DNA of 64,000 nt from Anisodus tanguticus (Eukaryota > Streptophyta > Magnoliopsida > Solanales > Solanaceae). The translations under genes and the position numbers were made by a program. The first letter of the stretch is position 1. Every line of letters starts with the position of its first letter. Shown one piece after another: positions 38,401-48,099 of this stretch. The notes beneath the pieces are model-generated. The model did no database searches, was not told the DNA's origin, and was given only the letters and a program-made list of their open reading frames with translations. Location of the stretch: assembly GCA_034509755.1 (NCBI GenBank), contig CM067541.1:1786001-1850000 (forward strand), read 5' to 3'.

Positions 38401-41400
38401 TAAGTATGTTTATTGTTTGGAAGTAGATGATGACAATATTTGCTAGAATGCTCAAGGTTTCCCACAGTGCCAATAATTTGGTCTTATGCTAAATCATTGG
38501 TATTATATATTAGGGATAATTGCACTTTTGGTTCCTCAGTTATTAATAAATTATGATTTTGGTCCTTGTGATATCCAATGAAGCATGTTTAAGTTTTAAC
38601 CTCCAATTAATCAAAATATGTGTTTTTAGTCCCTTCATGTAAGAAGTATGTTGTATTTGAACTAATTTTAGAACTATATTACGGTCAATATGGATTAACA
38701 ATACATGTTTAACATAATAAATGAGTAATTAAGTGATGGAGCAACTAGTAATTAAGAAAAAATTATGAATATTCACAAGCAAAGGGATCAAAAGTGCACA
38801 CTTCAATTAATCGAAGGTTAAATATGCTTAGTCAGATATCACAAGGACCAAAATTAGAATTTATCAATAATTGAAGGATCAAAAATGTTATTAACCCTAT
38901 ATATTATCATGGTTAGAGATTTAAAACATGTCCTTACAATTAAACAAATACTTTTTCTTGACATTTGTTAAAAAAAAAAGGCAGCCCGGTGCACTAAGCT
39001 TATGCTATGCGCGGGGTCCGGTGAAGGGCCGGACCACAAGGGTTTGTTGTACGCAGCCTTACCTTGCATTTTTGTCAGAAGTTGTTTCCACGGCTTGAAC
39101 CCATGACCTCCTGGTCACATGGCAGCAACTTTACCAGTTATAGAACAAGTAAGCCGCAAAAGAATGTTCCTTGCTTCCAGCTGTCCTCATGAGTCATTTT
39201 TGTTGTAATCTGTCTCTCGATAAGAAGCTTTCTTTTGATCCGGGTTAATCTCGTCTTCTTGAAGAATTACGGATTCCTAAACCTAGTAAGGGAAAGCGAT
39301 TCTACTCCAATTTCTCTTTTTAGTGGGGAGGAATAGTACGTGAATGGCGGTTCTTAGACGAGGGAATCATTCCTCTCTAAATAAAAGAAAAAGAAGCGTC
39401 AATCTTTCTATGGGTAAAAAGAAGGATTTTTTTCCATTAGCCGAGGAAAGTAGCAAAGGAATATCGCTATCGTGGGAAAAAAAGAAAAACGTAGGATTGA
39501 TCGAAGGGAAGGCCAAGAGGTTGTTTCTTGACAATGATAACATTCTATATATTAACAGGTGTACTGTACCAAACTGTAAAGTCTCCCAAGACCGCCAATT
39601 ACAAAATATAGAAGCTTTTCTTCCTATGATACTTCTTACACATTGTGTAAAACATCAAACATAGCTTCTGTTTGTACTAAACATTCCTGTTTACACCAAA
39701 AATAATAAAGAGCTAGGCAATTCATCTGCAGCTTCTGAATGTTACACTGCTTGCCCTCAAAACACCTCTGATTTCTCTCGTTCCATATAGTCCACCAAAT
39801 ACATGCTGGGACAACCCTCCATCTGTCCTTCTGATTGGACAAATGCCCTTCTCTCCCCCAACTATCAAGAAACCCCTTTGTGTTCCCTGGCATCACCCAC
39901 TTGATCCCCCTCAGGTTAATGAAATTTTTCCAAATCTGTTGTGTCCATTTGCAGTGTAAAAAGAGATGGTTGGCTGTCTCTGCCTGTTTCTCACCCAAAT
40001 AACACCTGGAACATAAGTTAAATCCCTTACTTTTCAACATTTCCTGTGTCAATACTGCTTCATTGGCCACCAGCCGAGAAAAGCAGGCTACTTTCAATGG
40101 AATCTTCACTTTCCATATCATTTTCCATGGCCAGCAACCCACTTGATTATTTACTTTGCTCAGGATCTTGTATGCCTCTGCCACTTTAAAAATTCCTTGG
40201 CAGTTTCCTTGCCATATCAAAGTATCTGCATTCTCAGTGACCCCCTCAAATTGATATAGAGTATGGTAGAAACCTGTTATTCTCTCCACTTCCCAATCAT
40301 TTAGAAGTCTTCTAAAAGTCAGGTTCCATCCTTGTTCAGAACAAGCTTCAGCTACTGTTGCTTCCTGTTGGCATAGAGTGTATATATCTGGGAATAGTTG
40401 TTGTAATACACCTTGTCCAATCGAATTGTCTTTCCAGAAGGAGATCTTCCTACCATTTCCCACTCTTAGTCTTGTTTTGTTCCACATCTTTGACCATAGA
40501 TTCCAGATGCTCCAAACACTGCAACCATAAGGAATGCTAACTAGATTAGTGGTCCAGCTACCCTCTTCCTCATACTTTTTTCTAATAACTTTCTTCCACA
40601 AAGGTTTTTCTTCTGAGGCATATCTCCACAACCACTTCATCATCAAACTCTGGTTCTGAGCCTTTAAATTCCTTATACCTATTCCTCCCTCTTTCTTGCT
40701 TCTTATCATTGTATCCCATTTGACTAAATAAAACTTCTTCTGATCACTGTTTCCCTGCCAGAAGAAGTTGTTTCTTAGAGTATCAATTCTCTTTATCACA
40801 CTAACAGGGGCTGGAAATAGTGACATCACATATGTAGACAAAGCATCTAGCACACTATTAATAAGTGTCAATCTCCCTCCCAGAGATAAATATTGCATCT
40901 TCCAGTTTGTCAACTTCTTTTCACATTTCTCTATCACACTGTGTGACACCCCAGCTAGGAGAATCCCACATCGGCAAAACACGGGAGGGATGCTGGGTAT
41001 ATAAGGAAGCATGCCTTAGACCCTAGTGGCGTGTTTTAAAACCATGCGGGCCTAGGCCCAAGGCGGACAATATCACTAGTGGGCTGGGCAGCTTAGGAGA
41101 AGTGTCCCATATCGGCAAAACGCAGGAGAGATGCTGAGTATATAAGTAAGCAGGCCTTACACCCTAGTGACACGTTTTAAAGCCGTGCGGGTCTAGCCCC
41201 AAAGCGGACAATATCACTAGTGGGCTGGGCTGTTATACACTGCTCCATATTCCTATAGATTTTATTTTTGCCCCCAAAGGCATACCCAAGTACACTGTGG
41301 GTAGTTCTCCCACTTTCCCTCCCAGAATGTCAGCTAACATATGAATCTCCTCCACAGTGTTAACTGGATAGATGAAGCTCTTCCCCCAGTTAATATGAAG

Positions 41401-42757
41401 CTTGCCTCAAATACTATTAAGTTTATGTGCTTTTCAGGGTCACTGAAATGTCTTTAGTGAAGTGAAGGCTTGTACATGTCATTTTTATATGCGCAGATTG
41501 TATCGATAATAATTGTTCAGTTGGAAGTTTATACTATAGAATGCATCCAAGCAACTTGTGTACTCATTTTATCGGTCTTCTCATACATTTTAATTTTCTT
41601 TCAGCAATGTCAAATCAGGAGCTAATCGGTGCTGGAAATAAGACAATGGATGAAACTGATCAAGCCATTGAACGCTCCAAGCAGGTTCATAGTTCATTTT
41701 GATGCTGTTTCAGCATATCTACCATCCGTATCTTAAGCTTATTTCTAATCTGTAGGTTGTCCAACAAACAATTGAAGTGGGAACACAAACTGCTACTACC
41801 TTGAAAGGCCAAGTGAGTAACGTCCAATTATTCATCTCCTTTCTTTTGTTGGTCTTAGAGAACATCCATCTAATTTTTTGTAGTCTCTTTGTTATGTAGA
41901 CTGAGCAAATGGGTCGTGTTGTCAATGAGCTCGACACAATTCAGTTCTCCATTAAAAAAGCATCCCAGCTTGTCAAGGAAATTGGACGGCAGGTATGTTG
42001 TAATACCCCCATATTTATGCCATAAAGTGTTTGTGTTCTTTCAACTTCCTTTTTGATTAATTAATCTAGCTCCCATCTTTTTCAGGTTGCCACGGATAGA
42101 TGCATCATGTTTTTTCTCTTCCTCATTGTCGCTGGTGTAGTTGCCATAATTGTTGTCAAGGTAGTTTGCTATTCTTCTGCGTATCACAAAAAAAAAAAAG
42201 AGTTGTAGTTCTGCTTAAATTGTAGATGTCTGTCGGTCATGAACTTCTGGGAAACGGCTGTATGAATCTCTCTGTTTTATAAGCATAGTATTGTTTTCCC
42301 ATTTTTGAATTGGTATAGACGCGGTTTTGTTATGTTATTGTGATGCTTTTGTGTCTACTGTCTGCATGGATGCATAAAAAACAAAAAAAACTAGGTGAGC
42401 CTTATTGGTGGGAGGTGGCAGGTATCCTGCAGAATTAGTTGAGTCGCGCGCAAGCTAGCCCGGACTTATTAAAAAAACAAAAAGAAAAAGAGCTCATATT
42501 TTATATGCAAGTGTTGACTGTAGGTCGAAAAAAAGTGTTAGATTGTATGTGGTGACATCTTTGGGCTCTTACCTCTTAGTATTTTAGCCATTTCTGCGTT
42601 CGACGTCTGCAATCTGTTAAGCAGTTCACTTGACTATGTGTAAATGTATGTTTAACGGCTTCTTTTCTTGTGTTTTCAGATTGTGAATCCCCACAACAAA
42701 GATATAAGGGATATCCCTGGACTAGCTCCTCCAGCGCCTTCAAGGAGATTGTTATAA
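32434..42757 (+). CDS. NPSN13: Novel plant SNARE, NPSN13 type (Qb-SNARE)
   Basis: Membrane-fusion SNARE of the plant-specific Qb group; its relatives act in cell-plate and plasma-membrane fusion. Ten exons: 32434-32513, 36471-36563, 37225-37318, 37711-37748, 38275-38372, 41605-41684, 41756-41812, 41900-41992, 42086-42160, 42680-42757. They total 786 nt (261 aa plus TAA) with all split codons resolved. Recognised segments are an N-terminal helical region (QIHGEIRDNFRALANGF, then DRE and QLNDEKQSM), the SNARE motif from MDETDQAIERSKQ through VVNELDTIQFSIKKASQLVK (about 148-206) and one C-terminal membrane anchor at about residues 217-235, followed by IVNPHNKDIRDIPG. The MANLDLQ start matches NPSN13 rather than NPSN11/12. 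Introns 1 (3957 bp) and 5 (3232 bp) are unusually rich in transposons, yet the coding exons are undamaged. Confidence 0.97.
32579..32975. repeat. About 195-bp tandem duplication in NPSN13 intron 1
   Basis: Copies at about 32579-32775 and 32779-32975 share GTGCATTrTGTATGTTTAGAT, GGGCCCAAATGAAGCGGGA and the end TAGAGCAGTTAATTGAG, with scattered differences. Confidence 0.85.
33090..35275. repeat. About 175-bp tandem array in NPSN13 intron 1
   Basis: Four to five diverged units contain GTGCACGTGCAAAAGCAT, GGTTAACGGTTAGACTAAA, ATTGCCGACCTAGCTAAT and GATTTGAAGTTGCGnGTGGAA. Approximate units: 33090-33268, 33269-34850 (split by the RTE LINE), 34851-35025, 35026-35190 and a partial one from 35191. 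Confidence 0.85.
33317..34726 (+). mobile_element. RTE-clade LINE, 5' truncated
   Basis: Encodes the C-terminal half of a non-LTR reverse transcriptase: MYDGAKTRVRTVGGDSKHFP, HQGSALSPSLFALVMDGL and the catalytic FADD box (WCMLFADDIVL) at about 33500-33535. It then decays (stops near 33573 and 33620, shifts near 33740) but still shows KKESFKYLG and the VEDKMRETRLRWFGHVQR-like tail near 34035-34095. It ends with the GGTAGAGATAATGTCTGC / CTACCCTCCCC / GTT-repeat tail shared with TS SINEs. The insertion splits one unit of the 175-bp array at TGGTTGTGG / TTGTAGGTTAAC. Confidence 0.9.
35781..35993 (-). mobile_element. tRNA-derived SINE-like repeat
   Basis: Read on the minus strand it starts CACCCAAGGGTGTGACTTAA, has an A-box-like segment (TTAATGGTCAATGAAGTGGG) and a degenerate B box (GGTCTTACGTACAAATTCC), passes through CAAAGTTACCCGGTACC and AGTCGAAGTGCGAGCAAG, and ends near an A/T run. 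I recognise the layout from abundant solanaceous SINEs but cannot name the subfamily. Confidence 0.6.
36083..36128. repeat. Pyrimidine microsatellite (CT)n/(TCTG)n
   Basis: A run of CT dinucleotides (about 36095-36113) followed by CTGT tetranucleotide repeats, within NPSN13 intron 1. Confidence 0.9.
36769..37007. mobile_element. Stowaway-like MITE in NPSN13 intron 2
   Basis: Starts CTCCCTCCGTCCCAATTTAT and ends ATAAATTGGGACGAGGGAG, a near-perfect inverted pair, flanked by TA (36767-36768, 37008-37009). Size 239 bp. Confidence 0.92.
38510..38905. mobile_element. MITE-like inverted-repeat element in NPSN13 intron 5
   Basis: The left end TTAGGGATAATTGCACTTTT matches the right end, read in reverse complement, TATAGGGTTAATAACATTTT, and inner segments (GGTTCCTCAGTTATTAATAA / TTATCAATAATTGAAGGATC; TGTGATATC / AGATATCACAAGGACC) pair as long arms. 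Non-coding, about 390 bp. A relative lies at about 60250-60855. Confidence 0.75.
38970..39141 (-). mobile_element. Au-type SINE, second copy
   Basis: Shares with 9400-9571 the segments GGCAGCCCGGTGCACTAAGC, GCGGGGTCCGGTGAAGGGCC, GTACGCAGCCTTACC and TTGAACCCATGACCTCCTGG, and keeps the GTCACATGGCAGCAAC block that the first copy lacks. The 5' end (right side) diverges after ACCAGTTA, so it may be slightly truncated. Inside NPSN13 intron 5, antisense to the gene. Confidence 0.85.
39160..39600 (+). other. Unidentified insert with protein-like composition
   Basis: Within NPSN13 intron 5, between the SINE and the L1 LINE. It is purine-rich and locally gives basic, charged readings in several frames (KLSFDPG and LLEELRIPKPSKGKRF in one; MAVLRRGNHSSLNKRKR at 39344-39664 in another). 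Its texture differs from the surrounding intron and suggests a displaced coding or organelle-derived fragment, but no gene is recognised. Confidence 0.35.
39636..41440 (-). pseudogene. L1-type LINE, 3' part of ORF2 (RT tail and zf-RVT)
   Basis: The long frame 39636 to about 40935 encodes the C-terminal part of a plant L1 LINE polyprotein: SVIEKCEKKLTNWKMQYLSL, NNFFWQG, GGIGIRNLKAQN, then the zinc-binding RT-associated domain (WKVKIPLKVACFSR, CSRCYLGEKQAETANHLFLHC). The same protein continues beyond an insert (40942-41236) at 41237 to about 41440 (GELPTVYLGMPLGAKIKSIGIW), where it is cut off. The catalytic RT core is therefore missing. Antisense inside NPSN13 intron 5. The first 20-odd residues of the long open frame come from the insert, not from the LINE. 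Confidence 0.9.
40942..41236 (-). mobile_element. LTR-like insert splitting the L1 LINE
   Basis: 295 bp bounded by ACACTG on both sides (40936-40941, 41237-41242). Read on the minus strand it starts near TGTATAACAGCCCAGCCCAC and ends GGGGTGTCACAC, the TG...CA pattern of an LTR or short TRIM-like element. Internally it is a tandem pair of about 138 bp (about 40958-41096, 41097-41236), each with CATATCGGCAAAAC-like, GTATATAAG, GGGCTGGGC and CGGACAATATCACTAG blocks. The LINE reading frame resumes correctly on the far side. Confidence 0.75.
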
Positions 42758-43345
42758 CTAAAGCCTGGACAAGATTTCATGTAAATCTCTGTATCTCATG
42801 AGTTGTCAAAGGAAGTACAGCGGGTCTTAGTAGGAATAAATTGACTAAGAAGTAGGGCGTACAACAATGGATAGGTCGGATCCATCCAATTTTCTATATG
42901 GTGCCACTGTAAAGAAGTATCAGAGGAATGCTATTCGTGGAGAGCTGTTCGTTTACTGTGATCTCCTTGCCTGAGTTGTGCATACCGTATTTGTTCTGTT
43001 GTGCATCTCTTTTTCTTTCCTTTTTCTGTTATGTAAATCTTACTTTGCTATTTGTCTTGTATTCACCACTTACTTTTTCTGCATTTTATGGTGCATTGGA
43101 TTCATTCTGTAAACTCTCGATTGTAGGAGAGTTGCGAGGAGACAAAGAAAACACTAGTATAATATGCTATTTCTTCATGTATGTATGTCCAACAATGGTG
43201 TTTTGAGAATTTGAGGTCGAATTAGACAATCATGTGAACGAGTTTCGTTTATTTCATTATCTTTGAAGTTAAATCCCTCTTAGCCAATGGGTTCATTTTC
43301 CCCTACTTTTCCTTTTTTGGTGACATGGAACTGTTGAGTGAAATT
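42758..43345 (+). other. NPSN13 3' UTR and flank
   Basis: Follows the NPSN13 stop codon up to the hAT target site. Likely 3' UTR in the first 300-400 bases. No other gene recognised. Confidence 0.55.
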
Positions 43346-43904
43346 GCTACAACTAAGGCTGTCCGGTGGGCCGGGACGTCTCGATCCCTCCCTGTCCCGG
43401 TCCCGCCGGGTAAAATTACGGGATGGGGGATTGTCGGTAACCGGGTTTGAAGTCGGGACGAGACTAGGGTTGGTCCGTCGTCCATAAAAATCATATCCAA
43501 ATTCGGATCCATCGGATCCGTCCACGGATTGGATGATCCATGTAAAAAAAACTTGCTAAGAATGTAATCCTAAGACAAACCTTAGCTAACGAGTTTTCTT
43601 GTTTTCAATTTTTCATCTCGTCTCATTTTGATTGTGAGCTATTAATTGAAAATGTTGGACAATGACAATAGTTGTGGAAAATTTGCAAGAAACTAACTAT
43701 TGCACAAATGATCATATTCAATTTTTTTTGAGTTAACACGGGGATAAATTAAACTTGGCAACTTGCGAGGATGTGCTTAGCAATTTTAAGGTTAATTATT
43801 TATTTGAATATAATTATAATGGAACGGGGGTAGACGATCTTTTCCGGATCCGGTAGATGTATTAGGGGTCCAAATTTTGAAGGGTAAAACGGATGCATAT
43901 ACTA

Positions 43905-46267
43905 GTAATTTTAATTTTGATAATTTCACTCGTGTAGATGAAACTGATATTTTTAATGTTAGTATTAATATACCATTAGATCATTAGGTATATTATTTGC
44001 ATAATGTTAGTATTAATATACCATTAGATCATTAGGTATATTATGCATCTGAACCAGACTATAATTTAGAGAATGAATTAGAAGCTAATTTAGATAACAC
44101 ACCCACTAGTGCAACTCCACCTCAGGCTGAAACTGAAATTAGAATCCCTCCTATTCCTCCTAGTATGAGTAGATGTCAAAAACAACGAAAATTAAAATCA
44201 CTTGCATGAGATTTTTTTGATAGGGACATTCTTAATCAATTAGCTATTTGTAAAATTTGTCGCGAAGTTTATAAATTTAAAACTGGAAAATGTCAAGATG
44301 AGACATGAGGTTTAATGAGACATGTGAAAAACTCTCACAAAGCAAGATATAATCAATACTTGGCTGAAAAAGCGGGTGTGCAAATGCCTTCTGAGTCGGG
44401 ACAAGGTTCACATAGTATCCCCGACCAAGTACATGGTCGAATTAATCTGATGACGGGGGGATTATAGATCTGAAATATAATAAACACAAAGATCGAGAAA
44501 ATTTAGCAAAATTATTTGATGTGGAGGGTTTGCCTTTTTCATTTCCTTCCTCTCCTGGTTTTATTCATTACATTCGAGAAACATATAATCCTGCTTTTAA
44601 CGATTTTCTAGATCAACTGTTAGAAGAGATGTTTTTAAATTTACGCATGTATCAATAATTTTTACGTTATGTATTGTATCATTTTAATGGCAAAGTGGCT
44701 ATCACTTCTTACTTAGGCCGTAGTACTAATAGTAATGATTATTTAACTGTTACATGTCATTGGATAGATCACAATTGGTATATGCGAAAACGTATATTAG
44801 CATATAGATATATTGATGAAAGACACGCTGGATTTTTTATTTAAAAAAATATTCATGAAATTAGTGAATATTATGAAATTACTGATAAAATTATGAATAT
44901 TACATTAGATAATGCTTCTTCTAATGATTATGTTGTAAACATTTTAAAAACTCGATTTACTCCATCTTTTTCCGATATTTTTCATGTTAATGTCATAGTT
45001 ATAACTTAGTTGTAAATGATGGCCTAAACTTTTTAAAGACATCCTTGATAAAGTACAATCTGCTATCAACTTTATTTTTAAAGATAATAAAATACAAAGA
45101 CGCAAAGAATATAAAAAAACATGTCATGATTGTGAATTACTTATTATAGGAAAATTTCAAAAGAAGTTGTAACTAGGTGAAATTCTTTGTATGAACAATT
45201 AGTTGTTTCTCACGAGTACAGAAGACCTATAACTTTGTTATTTAACGCACATAATCAAATCCTTCGAATATGATTGGGATAAAATTTTGGAACTTATTGT
45301 ATTCTTAGAGAAATTTTTTCTAGCTACTAAGGAATTTTCTGGCAATCCTACTATATCTATGTTATTTTATATAGCTCTAATATTTTGTTATTAATGAATA
45401 TATGAAAAAAATCAACTTACGCTCCAGCTATTAAAAAAATGTTTGTAATTTTTTTTCTTTCTATTTCCACTATTTATTTTATTGGTGTTGTATTAAATCT
45501 TAGTATTAAAATAGACGATTATAATGCCCTTATTGAAACGATTTATGAATGCTTAGAAATACTTCCACCAGAACCAACTGAAGAACCAACTAAGAACCAA
45601 CTTACGAACCAACTAAAGAAGATGTTATCTCTAGCATACAAACACAATGCAAAATTATGTATATGTATTACCAACAACAAAGTGCAAATAATCAACCGGC
45701 TTCTGTACCATCTTCTTCTACTTCACTTCAACCTTATAAAAAATACGTGGTTTCTGCTTCAAGTATTCAAGGCCCTCGAAATAGAATGTATAGTGGTTCA
45801 AGTGCTTCACAAATTAGCGAGTTTGATGTTTATGCTTTGCAGGGTGTTGTACAGTTCGAATCAATTGCTAATGAAAATGGACGTGAATACTTGCTAAAAT
45901 ACTGGAGGGAGAATGAAAAGACATTTCCAACTCTATCAAAGATGACCCGAAATGTGTTGAATATTCAAGCGTCATCTACAACTTCTGAAAGCGTTTTTTC
46001 TGCTGAAAGATTTCAAATATGAGAGCACAAACACTCATTGGCGGGAGACAGTTTGGAGATTGCAGTTTTATTTAGAGATTGGATTAGAGCGGAGTTTAGA
46101 AGGTGCGGTCAACCAGAAACCAATGAAGAAGACGACTACAATTACAATGAAATCTTATCCGAGGGAGCAGAAAGCGACGTTGAACAATTTGACCAACAAA
46201 TTCCAATTTCAACAGAAGATCCTCAAGAGATTATAAAAAAATTAGAAAAAATATGGTTGCATATGTA
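43905..46267 (+). pseudogene. hAT-1 transposase, decayed
   Basis: A BED-type zinc finger is readable: CKIC at about 44249-44260 and HVKNSH at about 44320-44337, with a stop between them. The middle (homologous to 53.6-55.8 kb on the other strand) contains YNPAFNDF-, SYLGRSTN- and TCHWIDHNW-like segments, stops and shifts. The C-terminal hATC dimerisation part (LLKYWRENEKTFPTLSKM, NIQASSTTSESVFSAE) is at about 45890-46015, followed by a short acidic tail to 46267. No continuous frame remains. Confidence 0.85.
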
Positions 46268-46289
46268 ATTTTTAATTTCAATTTTACTA

Positions 46290-46602
46290 TGACAGAATAT
46301 ACCGTGATATACACGACATATACAACAATGTATATCACAGTATATCACTAGTATTCCGGACAGTTTTGTCCGTGATATACACGGCATATACAGTTGTGTA
46401 TATCACGGTTTATGGAGCATATTTTAGTAACTTTAGTTTGTATTTAATTAGCATTGTACACTTACCATAATTGTAGAATTATTGTACAAGTAGAATAAGG
46501 TTTTAGGAGTAGAATAGGAATATGATTTTCCTATTATGGAAATTGTAAATTGTATATATACTCATTCATTAATGAAAATAATCAAGGGGATTATTTCTTT
46601 CA
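46290..46602 (+). repeat. 5' LTR of copia B
   Basis: U3 contains two imperfect palindromes built from GTGATATACAC and GTGTATATCAC arms (about 46301-46340 and 46370-46409). TATA-like TTGTATATATAC near 46549. An extra AGGAAT (about 46516-46521) distinguishes it from the 3' LTR. Confidence 0.93.
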
Positions 46603-46754
46603 TGGTATCAAAAGTCTAGGTTTTTCATACCTCTCCTCTTGTTTTTCCGCAAGCTCCCGATTTCCGGGCCTTCTTCTCGGTTTTCTGTGCCCTTCTTCTC
46701 CCTTCTTTTCCCAAATTATTCCAAATCCCTACTTCACCTTTTGTTCTTTCGTTA

Positions 46755-48091
46755 TGTCTAAAAACATATTTCATCCTGCCCTTACTGTTTCCAACATTAA
46801 GAACCACATTCCTATTGTTTTTGAGATGGAAAACGTCCAATATGCGACGTGGGCAGAGTTGTTCAAAATTCACGCAATCTCACATCAAGTCCTCCATCAC
46901 ATTATTCCTCCCGCTACCCCTACATTATTCCTCCTGCTACCGTGATATACATGGAAAATTTCCCTAATGTTTCAGCATATTGTAAACGTCTCAAGGAGTT
47001 AGCGGATCAACTCCGTAACGTTGGGACAACTGTTACCAATAATCGTCTTGTCCTACAAATGGTTGCAGACCTATCTGAGGCCTATAATGGAGTTGAGACT
47101 CTACTCCGACAAAGTAATCCACTTCCCCCTTTTATCAAGCTCGTTCGATGCTCACTTTGGAAGAAGTCGTCTTGGCAAAAAAGGCGGCTACTGGCGCAAG
47201 TTTCGTGGCGATGATGACCTCATCCGATAACTCTCACGATTTTGTTGAAAATTCGGGCCAAAACCGCAGCAACGGTGGCGGCACGAAGGGTCAAAATCGT
47301 AAAAATAATGGCAAGAATCGTGGTGGCCGGAACAGTGATGGCACCGGTGGTGGGCCTCGGGGCAGTGGGCAGCAACCCAATTGGTCTTAACAGTAGGCCC
47401 CATGGTAGTGGAACTGGGGCAGTGGGCCGTGGCCCAACAATGGGTATTTTTTGGAAGCCCTTACCCGAGTAACTGGGCCCAATTCCAGCAACAAGCTAGG
47501 CCTAGTTTCTCGGGTCCAGCTTCAGGCGGTAGACATTTTTCTGGGCCAGGGCAGCAGGCCGATGTGCTTGGGCCTCGACCTCCGTAGGCATTCCAGGCAG
47601 TGGGCCTCACACCGATTCCGACAGATATTGAGGCCGCAATGCATACACTTGGATTAAATCCTCCATACCCGACTTGGTACATGGATACCGACGCTACTTC
47701 TCACATGACGTCCGACCAAGGTACTCTCTCGTCTTATTCCAATTTGAGCAAAAATCGTGGCATAGTTGTTGGTAATGGCAACTCAATTCCAATTCGTGGT
47801 TATGGTCATACAACTTTATCTCTCCTCCATCCACCTCTTGTCTTGAAAAACACCCTTCATGCCCCTAACTTAATTAAAAATTTAGTGTCTGTCCGAAAAT
47901 TCACCATTGATAATTGGGTTTCTGTTAATTTTGATCCTTTTGAGTTTTCTGTGAAGGATTTCAAGACGGGGATGCCTCTCATGAGATGTAATAGTAAAGG
48001 AGATCTTTATCCTATCACGCCCGCCTCCAGTCTCTCGAGTCAAGCCTTGCCATCTACTTTTGCAGCTATAGCTCCTTCCTTGTGGCATTAA
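46755..48091 (+). pseudogene. Copia B gag and protease region, broken
   Basis: Starts at 46755 (MSKNIFHPALTVSNI) and loses about 190 nt relative to element A after HHIIPPA, with a short repeat CATTATTCCTCCnGCTACC at the junction. It resumes at FPNVSAYCKRLKELADQL, shifts near 47130, passes a GC-rich Gly/Asn tract, and reaches the protease. There the active-site motif reads DTDA (47684-47695) instead of DTGA. Pre-integrase sequence follows to the stop near 48089. Confidence 0.9.
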
Positions 48092-48099
48092 CGTTTGGG

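Noticed and set aside
40942..41012. Residues MLPYIPSIPPVFCRCGILLAG as the start of the L1 protein
   Set aside because: They come from the LTR-like insert; the LINE protein itself continues at 41237 beyond the insert.
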